Source of the DNA: an uncultured Litoreibacter sp.
Lineage (GTDB): Bacteria > Pseudomonadota > Alphaproteobacteria > Rhodobacterales > Rhodobacteraceae
Direction of reading: 5' to 3'
Length of the DNA stretch: 64,000 bases
Assembly: GCA_947504205.1 (NCBI GenBank)
Contig: CANNGL010000004.1
Coordinates: forward strand, 124,001 to 188,000
Under the pieces are notes generated by a model. It was not told the DNA's origin and did not search any database. It was given only the letters and a program-made list of their open reading frames with translations. This document shows positions 52,901-61,884 of the stretch, piece after piece. Each line of letters begins with the position of its first letter. Position 1 is the stretch's first letter. The position numbers and the translations under genes are program-made.

Positions 52901-52953
52901 CCATGTTGAAAAATATCCTCGGGGAGGTCTGGAGGGGCAGAAAGCCCCTCCAG
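52901..52953. repeat. Interspersed hairpin element (roseobacter REP-like)
   Basis: A conserved-looking lead-in (TGAAAAATATCCTCGGGG) is followed by a perfect ten-base-pair hairpin (CTGGAGGGGC / GCCCCTCCAG, loop AGAAA, 52929-52953). Intergenic elements of this look, AAATATCC followed by a GGGGC hairpin, recur in many Rhodobacteraceae genomes as I recall. Only one copy is seen here. Confidence 0.5.
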
Positions 52954-53045
52954 CCGGATCGCTCATGGCGCAGCCATGGCGACAGCCCCTTCCCCTGACG
53001 CAGCGGCCCGGATAAGTTGACTGCAAAGCGACGTAAGAGGCCCTC

Positions 53046-53753
53046 ATGCGTATCGGCATTCTGCAATGCGGTCACATCCGTTCCAGTGTGGCGGCAATTC
53101 ATGGTGACTATCCGGAGATGTATGCACAGCTTCTGGATGGGTTCGGATTTGAGTTCGCCGCCTTCGATCTTGAAGCGATGGAGTTTCCCGCCTCGATCCA
53201 CAGCTGCGATGGCTGGCTGATCTCGGGCTCGCGCCATGGGGCCTATGAAGATCATGAGTTCATAAAACCGCTCGAAGCCTTTATTCGTGAGGCCTATGAC
53301 CAGGCCGTGCCATTGGTCGGTATCTGCTTTGGGCATCAGATCATTGCGCAGGCTCTTGGCGGTCAGGTCGAAAAATTCGCGAGCGGTTGGGCCATTGGCC
53401 ACACGGCCTACGAGATTGAGGGCGAAACGCTGCATCTCAATGCCTGGCATCAGGATCAGATCACCCGCTTGCCTGTCGGTGCGCGCCGTATCGGTCAGAA
53501 CAGCTTTTGCGCAAATGCGGCCCTCGTTTACGACAGCCGCATCTATTCGCTTCAGCCGCATCCTGAATTCGATGGGGCGATTATCGCGGCTTACGCAGAC
53601 CTTCTGCGCGGCGATGATGACTATCCCGACGACCTGATGGATCACGCGATCACGCTCAAGGACGCGCCTGACGACAATGCAAAAATTGCCAGACGGATTG
53701 CAGCGTTCTTCCAGTCGGCCAAAACCCCAGCACACGAGATTTCCCATGCCTGA
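53046..53753 (+). CDS. Class I glutamine amidotransferase
   Basis: The 235-residue product carries nucleophile Cys94 in VGICFGHQ and the His172/Glu174 pair (QPHPEF). It stands alone, without a synthase domain. In this operon it could hydrolyse a gamma-glutamyl bond, as gamma-glutamyl-GABA hydrolase does in the Puu pathway. Sequence is closer to the GMP-synthase-like glutaminase group than to that hydrolase family, so this is inference. Its end overlaps the start of the second glutamine synthetase by 8 bp. Confidence 0.9.
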   Translation: MRIGILQCGHIRSSVAAIHGDYPEMYAQLLDGFGFEFAAFDLEAMEFPASIHSCDGWLISGSRHGAYEDHEFIKPLEAFIREAYDQAVPLVGICFGHQIIAQALGGQVEKFASGWAIGHTAYEIEGETLHLNAWHQDQITRLPVGARRIGQNSFCANAALVYDSRIYSLQPHPEFDGAIIAAYADLLRGDDDYPDDLMDHAITLKDAPDDNAKIARRIAAFFQSAKTPAHEISHA

Positions 53754-55119
53754 CAGCAGCCAGACCGACTGGATGGCCCATCTGCCTCTTGCCGCCCAAA
53801 CCTATCTGGAGGGGCGTCGACTGGACGAGGTCGAATGCATCGTTTCCGACCTGCCGGGTGTGGCGCGCGGCAAGGCCGTGCCCGCATCGAAATTTGCCCG
53901 TCAGAGCCACTTTCATCTGCCCAATTCTATCTACTTTCAGACCATCACTGGCGGTTGGGGTGAAGCTGCGGGCGAAGGAGGATTTACCGAGCCGGACATG
54001 ATACTGCGCCCGGACATGGAGACCGCAAGTGCGGCCCCCTGGACAGGCGACTGGACGCTTCAGGTGATCCATGACGCCTATCAGCAGGATGGCGCACCGA
54101 TCCCGTTTGCGCCGCGCAATGTGCTCAGACGCGTGGTCGAGATGTATCGCAAGAGCGGTTGGGAACCGGTGGTGGCCCCCGAGATGGAGTTCTTTCTGGT
54201 GGCCCGCAATCTCAACCCGGCGGAAGCCATTGCCCCGATGATGGGCCGATCGGGCCGCCCGGCGGCGGCCAGACAAGCCTATTCAATGTCGGCGGTGGAT
54301 GAATTCGGGCCGGTGATTGATGACATCTATGATTTTGCGGAGGCGCAAGGCTTCGAGATTGACGGCATCACACAGGAAGGCGGGGCTGGTCAGTTGGAAA
54401 TCAATCTGCGCCACGGCGATCCGGTGAAGCTGGCGGACGAGATCTTCTTTTTCAAACGCTTGATCCGCGAAGCTGCGCTGCGTCATGATTGCTTCGCCAC
54501 CTTCATGGCCAAACCGATCGAGGGCGAGCCGGGCTCGGCGATGCATATCCATCACTCGGTCGTGGATCAGAAGACGGGCGAGAATATCTTTTCCGGGCCG
54601 CGCGGGGCTGAAACGCCGGAATTTATGCATTTCATTGCGGGACTTCAGACCCACCTGCCCTCGGTCATCGCATTGCTGGCCCCTTACGTGAACAGCTATC
54701 GGCGCTATGTGAAGGATCACGCAGCCCCGATCAATCTGGAATGGGGGCGGGACAACCGCACGACGGGAATTCGCATTCCGGTTTCGGATTACAAGTCCCG
54801 CCGGGTCGAAAACCGTTTGGCGGGTATGGATTGCAATCCCTATCTGGGTATCGCCGCCTCTCTGGCTTGCGGGTATCTGGGTCTCAAAGAGGGCAGCAAA
54901 CCGTCCAAGGAATTCAAAGGCGATGCTTATGACGGGCTTGAGGCGATCCCTCGCGGCCTGCATTCCGCGCTTGATCTTTTTGATCAGTCAGGTGCCATTC
55001 AGGATATCCTGCATCCGGAATTTGCGCGGGTCTATTCCATTGTCAAAGCCGCTGAATATGACGAATTCCTTCAAGTGATCTCGCCTTGGGAGCGCGAACA
55101 TCTGCTGCTGAACGTCTGA
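53746..55119 (+). CDS. Glutamine synthetase family, PuuA-like (second paralogue)
   Basis: The 457-residue product has APEMEFFLV, GGAGQLEINLRHGD, FMAKPIEGEPGSAMHIH and NRTTGIRIPVS, so it has complete metal and ATP sites. It differs from the first paralogue along most of its length, so the two are not recent duplicates and may use different amines. The start at 53746 (MPDSSQTDW) overlaps the end of the amidotransferase gene. The FAD oxidase begins at its stop (TGATG). Confidence 0.92.
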   Translation: MPDSSQTDWMAHLPLAAQTYLEGRRLDEVECIVSDLPGVARGKAVPASKFARQSHFHLPNSIYFQTITGGWGEAAGEGGFTEPDMILRPDMETASAAPWTGDWTLQVIHDAYQQDGAPIPFAPRNVLRRVVEMYRKSGWEPVVAPEMEFFLVARNLNPAEAIAPMMGRSGRPAAARQAYSMSAVDEFGPVIDDIYDFAEAQGFEIDGITQEGGAGQLEINLRHGDPVKLADEIFFFKRLIREAALRHDCFATFMAKPIEGEPGSAMHIHHSVVDQKTGENIFSGPRGAETPEFMHFIAGLQTHLPSVIALLAPYVNSYRRYVKDHAAPINLEWGRDNRTTGIRIPVSDYKSRRVENRLAGMDCNPYLGIAASLACGYLGLKEGSKPSKEFKGDAYDGLEAIPRGLHSALDLFDQSGAIQDILHPEFARVYSIVKAAEYDEFLQVISPWEREHLLLNV

Positions 55120-56420
55120 TGAACCTGCTCTATGCCAATGACAAACGCGGGCAGTATCCGCCCAGCTGGTATGCCGCAACGGCAGAGGCTTTGCCCGAGT
55201 TTCCGGCCCTGAAAGGCGAGGTTCGCGCTGATCTTTGTGTCATCGGCGGCGGATATACAGGGCTTTCCGCAGCCCTCCATGCGGCGCAGGCCGGTCTTTG
55301 GGTTGTTCTGATCGACGCGCAGCGCGTGGGGTTTGGCGCCTCTGGGCGCAATGGCGGGCAAGTGGGTTCCGGCTTCAACAAACCGCAGTCCGAGTTGGAG
55401 CAAAAGCTGGGGCGCGATGATGCGCGCAAGCTCTGGGAGATGGCCGAAGCGGCCAAGGCGTTGACCCGCGAGTTGGCCGCCAGATACGCGCCTGATGCCA
55501 ATTACAAGCCCGGTGTGCTCCATGCGGATTGGCATCAAAGCGAGGTGGCTCATAGTCATGCAGAAGCCCGCTTCATGGATGAGCAGTATGAGTACGCGCT
55601 TGAACCGCTGGGTACTGAGGCTGTGCAGGCCATTGTCGCCGCACCGGGCTACAAGGGCGGGACGTTCGATCCGGGCGCGGGGCATCTGCATCCGTTGCGC
55701 TATGCCTTCGGGCTGGCGCGGGCGGCCGAGGCTGCAGGCGTGCAAATCTTTGAACGCAGTGCAGCCCATCAGATCACCAGAGGCGACAAGGTACGCGTGG
55801 CCACGGAAACCGGGTTTGTCCTTGCAGATCACCTGATCATTGCGACCAATGGGTACAGCGCCGGACTGGAGCGCAAACTGGCCTCGCGTGTGATGCCCAT
55901 CAATAACTTCATTGTGGCAACCGAGCCATTGGGTCCGAAGGCCGAAGAGATTCTGCGCCGTGATGTGGCAGTGGCCGACAGCAAGTTCGTCATCAATTAT
56001 TTTCGTCTGTCCGAAGATAAGCGACTGCTCTTTGGTGGCGGCGAGAGCTATGGTTACAAGTTTCCACGCGATATCGCCTCTGTTGTGCGCAAGCCAATGG
56101 AGCAGGTCTTTCCACAGCTTGCGGGTGTGTCGATTGATTATGCCTGGGGCGGTACATTGGCGATCACCATGTCGCGCCTGCCCCATATCGGCCGCCCAGC
56201 CCCGAACATTCTGTCCGCGGCTGGCTTCTCCGGTCACGGGGTCGCCTTGGCAGGCTTCACCGGCAAGCTGATGGCGGAGGCGATCCGTGGCGAGGGTGCA
56301 GCACTTGATCTTTTCGGGCGTCTCCCGACGCCGCCCTTCCCTGGCGGCGGCATGCTTCGCTCGCCCCTGCTGACCTTGGCGATGAGCTGGTATGCGATGC
56401 GGGACCGGCTGGGCATTTAA
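55119..56420 (+). CDS. FAD-dependent amine oxidoreductase, PuuB-like
   Basis: The 433-residue DAO-family flavoenzyme has the FAD fold motif GGGYTGLSAAL (43-53) and GASGRNGGQV (73-82), typical of gamma-glutamylputrescine oxidase. LPHIGRPAPNILSAAG and GHGVALA are near the C-terminus. It should oxidise a gamma-glutamylated amine to an aldehyde with release of ammonia and hydrogen peroxide. Its start overlaps the stop of the second glutamine synthetase. An aldehyde dehydrogenase is not in the window. Confidence 0.92.
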   Translation: MNLLYANDKRGQYPPSWYAATAEALPEFPALKGEVRADLCVIGGGYTGLSAALHAAQAGLWVVLIDAQRVGFGASGRNGGQVGSGFNKPQSELEQKLGRDDARKLWEMAEAAKALTRELAARYAPDANYKPGVLHADWHQSEVAHSHAEARFMDEQYEYALEPLGTEAVQAIVAAPGYKGGTFDPGAGHLHPLRYAFGLARAAEAAGVQIFERSAAHQITRGDKVRVATETGFVLADHLIIATNGYSAGLERKLASRVMPINNFIVATEPLGPKAEEILRRDVAVADSKFVINYFRLSEDKRLLFGGGESYGYKFPRDIASVVRKPMEQVFPQLAGVSIDYAWGGTLAITMSRLPHIGRPAPNILSAAGFSGHGVALAGFTGKLMAEAIRGEGAALDLFGRLPTPPFPGGGMLRSPLLTLAMSWYAMRDRLGI

Positions 56421-56483
56421 TCTTTCCGATTATCCAAATCTGTGATACGGAATTTCCGAAAACTACTTTCGGAAAGGCTGAAC

Positions 56484-57656
56484 ATGCGTGACTTGCCATC
56501 TGTGCCCGACCTCCATCAGGCGGAGCCCATCCCGCAGACCGCGCGGGACGCCATCGCCGAAATGCTGATCACGGCGGACCTGTTCCGCTACACATCAGAA
56601 AACAGCCCCGTCGCGTTGTTGGAAACGGAATTTGCCGAGAAACTGGGCGCGCGGTTCGCGCTTGCGGTTTCTTCCTGCTCAGCCGCGTTGTTTTTATCGC
56701 TCAAAGCATTGGATCTGCCCAAAGACGCGCGCGTCCTGATCCCTGCCTTCACATTTGCCGCTGTCCCCTCAGCGGTAGTGCATGCCGGTTGTGTGCCGGT
56801 GCTGGTGGATGTGGCCGCCAATTACAGGGTCGATATCGCCGATTTGGAAGCCAAAGCGGCTGATGCCGATGCCGTCCTGATCAGCCACATGCGCGGTCAT
56901 ACATCGGATATGGATGCGATTGTGCGCATTGCCCGTGCCCATGATCTGCCGTTGATCGAAGATGCGGCCCATTCGTTGGGAACCACATGGAACGGGCAGA
57001 ATATCGGCACCATTGGCGATATCGGCTGCTTTTCGTTCCAGTCCTACAAGATGCTCAATGCGGGCGAAGGCGGCATCCTGATCACCGATGATCCTGATCT
57101 TATTGCACGAACCGTCATCATGTCCGGCGCGTATGAGCATAATTGGCAAAAACATGCGGTTCTCGCAGACCATGTCACGCGCTGGCAGAACCAATTGCCG
57201 CTCTACAACATGCGCATGCAGAATATAGCCGCTGCTGTCATCCGCCCTCAACTGGAATTGCTGGACGCCCGCGTGACACGTGGTCGTGCAAATCACGACT
57301 ATGTTGCGGACAAGCTGAACGCGCATCAGGTGTTTGATGTGCCGCCACCCTTACGGGGAGAGTTACGTGCGCCCGACTCCATCCAGTTCAATCTGCTGGA
57401 TTTGTCTGACGATCAGGTTGACCTTTTTCAGAACACCTCCAAGGCGTTAGGCATACCAGTTCAAGTATTTGGACGATCGACGGACAATGCGCGCGCGTTC
57501 TGGAACTGGCAATTCCTCGACGACATTCCGAGCTTGCCACAGACCCGCGCGATGCTTGCCCGCGCCTGCGATGTCAGATTGCCTGTGCGGCTGGAACGCG
57601 ACGAGCTGGATCTGGTGTCCGACGTCGTGCTTTCAGCGGCCAACGCGGTGATTTAG
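56484..57656 (+). CDS. DegT/DnrJ/EryC1/StrS family aminotransferase
   Basis: This 390-residue PLP enzyme has catalytic Lys189 in SFQSYKMLNAGEGG and PLP-contacting Asp160 in LIEDAAHSLG. The ISHMRGHTSDMDAI stretch is also typical. Family members usually aminate keto-sugars, but no sugar-nucleotide genes are near. The position, 63 bp after the PuuB-like gene on the same strand, suggests an amine or keto-acid substrate from the same pathway. The start at 56484 follows GGAAAGG. Confidence 0.85.
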   Translation: MRDLPSVPDLHQAEPIPQTARDAIAEMLITADLFRYTSENSPVALLETEFAEKLGARFALAVSSCSAALFLSLKALDLPKDARVLIPAFTFAAVPSAVVHAGCVPVLVDVAANYRVDIADLEAKAADADAVLISHMRGHTSDMDAIVRIARAHDLPLIEDAAHSLGTTWNGQNIGTIGDIGCFSFQSYKMLNAGEGGILITDDPDLIARTVIMSGAYEHNWQKHAVLADHVTRWQNQLPLYNMRMQNIAAAVIRPQLELLDARVTRGRANHDYVADKLNAHQVFDVPPPLRGELRAPDSIQFNLLDLSDDQVDLFQNTSKALGIPVQVFGRSTDNARAFWNWQFLDDIPSLPQTRAMLARACDVRLPVRLERDELDLVSDVVLSAANAVI

Positions 57657-57659
57657 GGC

Positions 57660-58907
57660 TTAGTTCTGAGCCAGAATTGCTGTGCTTGAGGCACGTCGAT
57701 ACCAGCTACGGATTTTCGCGCGCTCGGCAGGTTCCATATAGCTGACATTGGCGGGGGGCATAGCGTGGGTCACGCCCGATTGCAGGTAAATACTGCGGGC
57801 CTGGCTGGCGATATCGACGGGGGTTTCAAGATGCACCGCTTTGGGCGCCCAGCGAATACCATCCCAAAACGGCTCCCGCGCGTGGCACATGGAGCAGCGG
57901 CCCAGAACGATGTCCTGCACCTCGGAGAACCCTTCAGCTTGGGCGAATTGCGTGGCGGCGGGGCCCATCATCTGGCGAGCCTCGGCCTCCTCCGCGGTTT
58001 CGCGTCCCGGTGCGCTGGAGAGCCACATGATCGCAATGAACAGCATGACCGTGGCCCCGATAGTCCAGTTCGGCACCCGCTGCTTCATGTGCATCGTGTT
58101 GAAGTAATGCCGGATCGTGACACCCATCAGGAACACGAGGCTGGCAATGATCCAGTTATACTCCGTCGCAAAGGCCAGGGGGTAGTGATTGGACAACATC
58201 AGGAAGATGACGGGCAGCGTCAGGTAGTTGTTATGGGTCGAGCGCAGTTTGGCAATCTTGCCGTATTTCGCGTCTGGCGTGCGGCCGGCTTTCAGGTCAT
58301 CCACCACGATACGCTGGTTGGGCATGATGATGAAAAACACATTGGCCGTCATTATGGTTGCCGTGAAGGCGCCGAGATGAAGCAGTGCAGCACGCCCTGT
58401 GAAGACTTGCGTGTAACCCCATGACATAGCGACCAAAATGACAAACAGGATGAGCATCAATGTGGTCGGGCTGTCGCCGAGCTTGGATTTGCAAAGCTGG
58501 TCATAGAGCAACCATCCGATCGCCAGCGAGCCCGCCGAAATCGCGATGGCCTGCCATGCGCTGAGATCCATGACATTGGGATCAATCAGATACAGCTCGG
58601 CCCCCGCCCAATAGAGCACGGCCAGCATGGCAAAGCCGCTGAGCCAAGTCGAATAGCTTTCCCATTTGAACCAGGTCAGATGCTCGGGCATCTCAGCCGG
58701 AGCCACGAGATATTTCTGTATGTGATAGAAGCCACCGCCGTGAACTTGCCATTCTTCGCCGTCCGCAGGACCTGCGATATTTCGATTAAGTCCGAGGTCC
58801 AAGGCTATGAAATAAAAGGATGATCCGATCCAGGCGATGGCGGTGATGACGTGCAGCCAACGCACTGCGAAAGCGAACCAGTCCCACATGACGGCGAGAT
58901 CATACAT
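57660..58907 (-). CDS. puuD: Membrane-bound urate hydroxylase with cytochrome c domain
   Basis: The 415-residue product has eight or nine membrane helices over the first 320 residues and a C-terminal cytochrome c domain with haem motif Cys338-SM-Cys341-His342. It oxidises urate to 5-hydroxyisourate, with electrons passed to the respiratory chain rather than to oxygen as in classical uricase. It lies 3 bp after the hydroxyisourate hydrolase gene. This PuuD is unrelated to the polyamine-pathway enzyme of the same name. Confidence 0.94.
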   Translation of the reverse strand: MYDLAVMWDWFAFAVRWLHVITAIAWIGSSFYFIALDLGLNRNIAGPADGEEWQVHGGGFYHIQKYLVAPAEMPEHLTWFKWESYSTWLSGFAMLAVLYWAGAELYLIDPNVMDLSAWQAIAISAGSLAIGWLLYDQLCKSKLGDSPTTLMLILFVILVAMSWGYTQVFTGRAALLHLGAFTATIMTANVFFIIMPNQRIVVDDLKAGRTPDAKYGKIAKLRSTHNNYLTLPVIFLMLSNHYPLAFATEYNWIIASLVFLMGVTIRHYFNTMHMKQRVPNWTIGATVMLFIAIMWLSSAPGRETAEEAEARQMMGPAATQFAQAEGFSEVQDIVLGRCSMCHAREPFWDGIRWAPKAVHLETPVDIASQARSIYLQSGVTHAMPPANVSYMEPAERAKIRSWYRRASSTAILAQN

Positions 58908-58910
58908 TGC

Positions 58911-59264
58911 TTACGAGCCTCTATACGTGCTCATGCCATAAGGGCTGAGCAAAAGTGGGACATGGTAATGGTCCTCTTCGGCCATACCAAAGCGGATTGG
59001 CACCTGATCGAGGAAGAGCGGGTCGCTCGTCGCCTGCCCGGTTGCACGCAGGTAGTCGCCCGCAAAGAAGATCAGTTCATAGGTTCCTGTCTTGAAATCG
59101 CCTTCCGGCAGGATCGGACTGTCGGTACGGCCATCGGCATTGGTGACAGCCTCGGCAATCTTGCGATGACTGTTGCCGCTGACCCGGTAGAGGAAAATCT
59201 TGATCCCCTCGGCGGGCCGTCCGCGCGCCGTGTCGAGCACATGGGTGGTTAGAAATCCTGCCAT
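58911..59264 (-). CDS. uraH: 5-hydroxyisourate hydrolase (transthyretin-like)
   Basis: The 117-residue product converts 5-hydroxyisourate to OHCU. His8 (LTTHVLDTA) and the C-terminal tetrapeptide YRGS are the hallmarks separating this enzyme from transthyretin. HYHVPLLLSPYG near the end holds another active-site His. It is the first gene of the minus-strand pair with puuD, divergent from the LysR gene. Confidence 0.97.
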   Translation of the reverse strand: MAGFLTTHVLDTARGRPAEGIKIFLYRVSGNSHRKIAEAVTNADGRTDSPILPEGDFKTGTYELIFFAGDYLRATGQATSDPLFLDQVPIRFGMAEEDHYHVPLLLSPYGMSTYRGS

Positions 59265-59311
59265 TGACTGTCTCCCTTTGCATTCGTTCTAGCTTGCGGT
59301 CCGTCTTTCGT

Positions 59312-59333
59312 GTATTCCAAGAAAATTCAATAC
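59312..59333. promoter_or_regulatory. Candidate LysR operator
   Basis: GTATT-N12-AATAC is a perfect inverted repeat in the 95-bp divergent gap between uraH and the LysR gene, 27 bp before the LysR start. LysR regulators bind palindromes of about this size around T-N11-A. Confidence 0.4.
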
Positions 59334-59359
59334 AGTTTCAAGAAAAACAAGAAAGCGGT

Positions 59360-60289
59360 ATGGCCTATCTCGAAAACGTTCAGACCTTTGTACGGGTTTA
59401 TGAGCTGGGGTCCATGTCCGCTGCGGCCCGCGACCGGCGGGTGTCCCCTGCTGTGGCCTCAGCACGCATTCGCACATTGGAGGACCATCTGGGCGTGCGT
59501 CTGTTTCAGCGCACGACACGCAGCCTGTCGGCCACCGAGCAGGGACGCCTGTTCTATGAGGGTGCGAAGCGTATCCTTGACAGCATAGACGAGGCCGAAG
59601 CGACGGTGACGGAGCTGACGCAGAACCCGCGTGGGTCGCTCTTCGTCTCAGCCCCGCTTTGGGTCGGCCGGCATCTGTTGGCTCCCATCATGCCGGAATT
59701 TCAGGCCAAATATCCTGACATTGATATTCGGCTGCGGCTGTCTGATCGAAAGATCGACATCACCAATGAAGCGCTCGATCTGGCTTTCATCTTGGGGCAG
59801 CCGGAAGATTCGGCGATGAAGATGCGTGGCATCGCACATTGCAGACGCCTGCTGGCGGCCGCACCGGAGTATATTGCCAGACGTGGTGCGCCTGAAACAG
59901 CGGAAAGTCTGCTCGAGGACGCCCATGATTGCCTGCTTTTGCGCTTCCCCGGAGCGCCGGAGTTTCAGTGGAACCTGCAAACCAGATTGGGGCGCCAGCG
60001 GCTTTCCGTGCAGGGACCCTTCGCCTCAGACGATGGGGATGTGCTGACGGACTGGGCGCTTGGCGGGCACGGCATTGTGCTGAAACCGGTGTTCGAGATC
60101 GCCGCGCATCTGGCCAGCGGCGCCTTGGTGGAGGTCGCATCGCTGGCACAACCAGAGCCACTGCAACTGGCGTGCCTTTACACCCATAAACGGCATCAGG
60201 ACCCCAAAGCACGGCTGTTCATAGAGTTTGTCGCGCCGCGACTTGGGGAAGGTGTTCGGCTAGCAGAGGCTTTGGTGGGCCAAGCCTGA
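59360..60289 (+). CDS. LysR-family transcriptional regulator
   Basis: The 309-residue regulator has an N-terminal winged HTH (FVRVYELGSMSAAARDRRVS, then VASARIRTLEDHLGVRLF) and a substrate domain. The chosen ATG at 59360 is the family start; an upstream in-frame start would read through the operator region. It is divergent from uraH-puuD and upstream of the NCS2 permease. Urate or a downstream intermediate is the likely coinducer, by context only. Confidence 0.94.
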   Translation: MAYLENVQTFVRVYELGSMSAAARDRRVSPAVASARIRTLEDHLGVRLFQRTTRSLSATEQGRLFYEGAKRILDSIDEAEATVTELTQNPRGSLFVSAPLWVGRHLLAPIMPEFQAKYPDIDIRLRLSDRKIDITNEALDLAFILGQPEDSAMKMRGIAHCRRLLAAAPEYIARRGAPETAESLLEDAHDCLLLRFPGAPEFQWNLQTRLGRQRLSVQGPFASDDGDVLTDWALGGHGIVLKPVFEIAAHLASGALVEVASLAQPEPLQLACLYTHKRHQDPKARLFIEFVAPRLGEGVRLAEALVGQA

Positions 60290-60393
60290 CGCCACAGGTG
60301 TTTCAAAAAAAACCATCAAATTGGTCTGATCTTTCTGTTGTATGAGCAAAAAGAGGTCGGCGCTTAGTCCGATTCTGAACAGGGAGAATAGTC

Positions 60394-61827
60394 ATGGTCG
60401 ATGTATCTATCGGCACCCCGGAGCAGCTTCGGGATCCAAATTACACGCCCGCTTTGTCCAGAGCGGTGCCATTGGGCATCCAGCATGTGCTGGCTATGTT
60501 CGTTTCAAACGTTACACCTGCCATCATCATCTCAGGGGCGGCGGGCTTTGGTTTCGGTTCGGATGCGGGGGCGCAAGGCTTTCCCGATATGACCTATCTG
60601 ATCCAGATGTCGATGTTGTTTGCAGGTATCGCCACGCTGTTTCAGACAATCGGCATGGGCCCCGTCGGGGCGCGGCTGCCCATCGTGCAAGGCACAAGCT
60701 TTGCGTTTATTCCGATCATGATCCCGCTGGTCGCAGGTAAGGGCGTCGAGGCCCTGCCCGCGCTATTTGGTGGCGTGCTGATCGGCGGTCTGTTCCACGC
60801 CTTGCTTGGGACGGTCATTGGCAAGATCCGTTTTGCGCTTCCACCGCTGGTCACAGGCCTTGTGGTGACCATGATCGGTTTGGCCCTGGTCAAGGTGGGC
60901 ATCCAGTATGCGGCGGGCGGCGTGCCGGCCATCGACAAGCCCGAATACGGCTCGTTGTTGAATTGGTCGGCGGCGTTGGTCGTTGTCTTCGTCACCTTGG
61001 GACTGAAGTTCTTCACACGCGGCATGTTGTCGGTTTCAGCAGTCTTTGTGGGCATCATCGCAGGCTACCTCTACGCGCTGATGGTCGGCATGGTGACTGT
61101 CGAGGGCATTGGTACATCGTGGAGCCGGGCCGCGCCTTTCGCCCTGCCAGTTCCGTTCAAATACGGCTTCGAGTTTGGATTTGCCGCCATCATCGGCTTC
61201 TGCCTGATGGCCTTCGTCTCTGCCGTTGAAACCGTGGGCGATGTTTCGGGCATCACCAAGGGTGGCGCTGGTCGTGAAGCGACAGAGGAAGAAATCCAAG
61301 GCGCGACCTATGCAGACGGTGTCGGCACGGCTATCGCGGGTATCTTTGGCGGCTTTCCGAACACTTCATTCAGCCAGAATGTCGGCTTGATCGCGATGAC
61401 CGGCGTGATGAGCCGCCATGTCGTGACCATCGGCGCCTTGTTCCTGATCCTGTGCGGTCTGGTGCCCAAGGTTGGCGCACTGATCCGCACCATTCCGATC
61501 GAGGTTCTGGGCGGCGGTGTGATTGTCATGTTCGGCATGGTGGTCGCGGCGGGTATCTCGATGCTGTCTGATGTGAACTGGAACCGTCGCAACATGGTCA
61601 TCTTCGCGATCTCGTTGTCGGTAGGTCTGGGCCTTCAGCTCGATCCCAAGGCGGTGCAGTATCTGCCGGATACCGCACGCATCCTGATGACCTCTGGCCT
61701 GCTGCCAGCAGCGCTGATCGCGATTGTTCTCAACCTCGTCCTGCCAGATGAATTGTCGAACGAAGCGACGGAGGAAGTCTCTGGTGGAATGGCTGGGAGC
61801 GGAGAAGGCTCGCTGCCCAAGTCTTGA
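60394..61827 (+). CDS. NCS2 family nucleobase/urate permease
   Basis: The 477-residue product has about fourteen membrane segments. Typical NCS2 motifs are GIQHVLAMF at the start, GPVGARLPIVQGTSFAF and SAVETVGDVSGITKGG, the last holding the conserved Glu of the substrate site. GFPNTSFSQNVGLIAMTGV is the signature loop. The context and sequence favour xanthine or urate over uracil. It follows an AGGGAGAA site and leads a run with the allantoinase fusion. Confidence 0.94.
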   Translation: MVDVSIGTPEQLRDPNYTPALSRAVPLGIQHVLAMFVSNVTPAIIISGAAGFGFGSDAGAQGFPDMTYLIQMSMLFAGIATLFQTIGMGPVGARLPIVQGTSFAFIPIMIPLVAGKGVEALPALFGGVLIGGLFHALLGTVIGKIRFALPPLVTGLVVTMIGLALVKVGIQYAAGGVPAIDKPEYGSLLNWSAALVVVFVTLGLKFFTRGMLSVSAVFVGIIAGYLYALMVGMVTVEGIGTSWSRAAPFALPVPFKYGFEFGFAAIIGFCLMAFVSAVETVGDVSGITKGGAGREATEEEIQGATYADGVGTAIAGIFGGFPNTSFSQNVGLIAMTGVMSRHVVTIGALFLILCGLVPKVGALIRTIPIEVLGGGVIVMFGMVVAAGISMLSDVNWNRRNMVIFAISLSVGLGLQLDPKAVQYLPDTARILMTSGLLPAALIAIVLNLVLPDELSNEATEEVSGGMAGSGEGSLPKS

Positions 61828-61884
61828 CCCTGACACGGGTCCGGGGCCATGTGGTGCCGGACCCAGAACACAAAGATGGATATA

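Noticed and set aside
52880-53045. Small gene in the gap between the first PuuA-like gene and the amidotransferase gene
   Set aside because: The sequence is occupied by the hairpin repeat and no frame has a plausible start.
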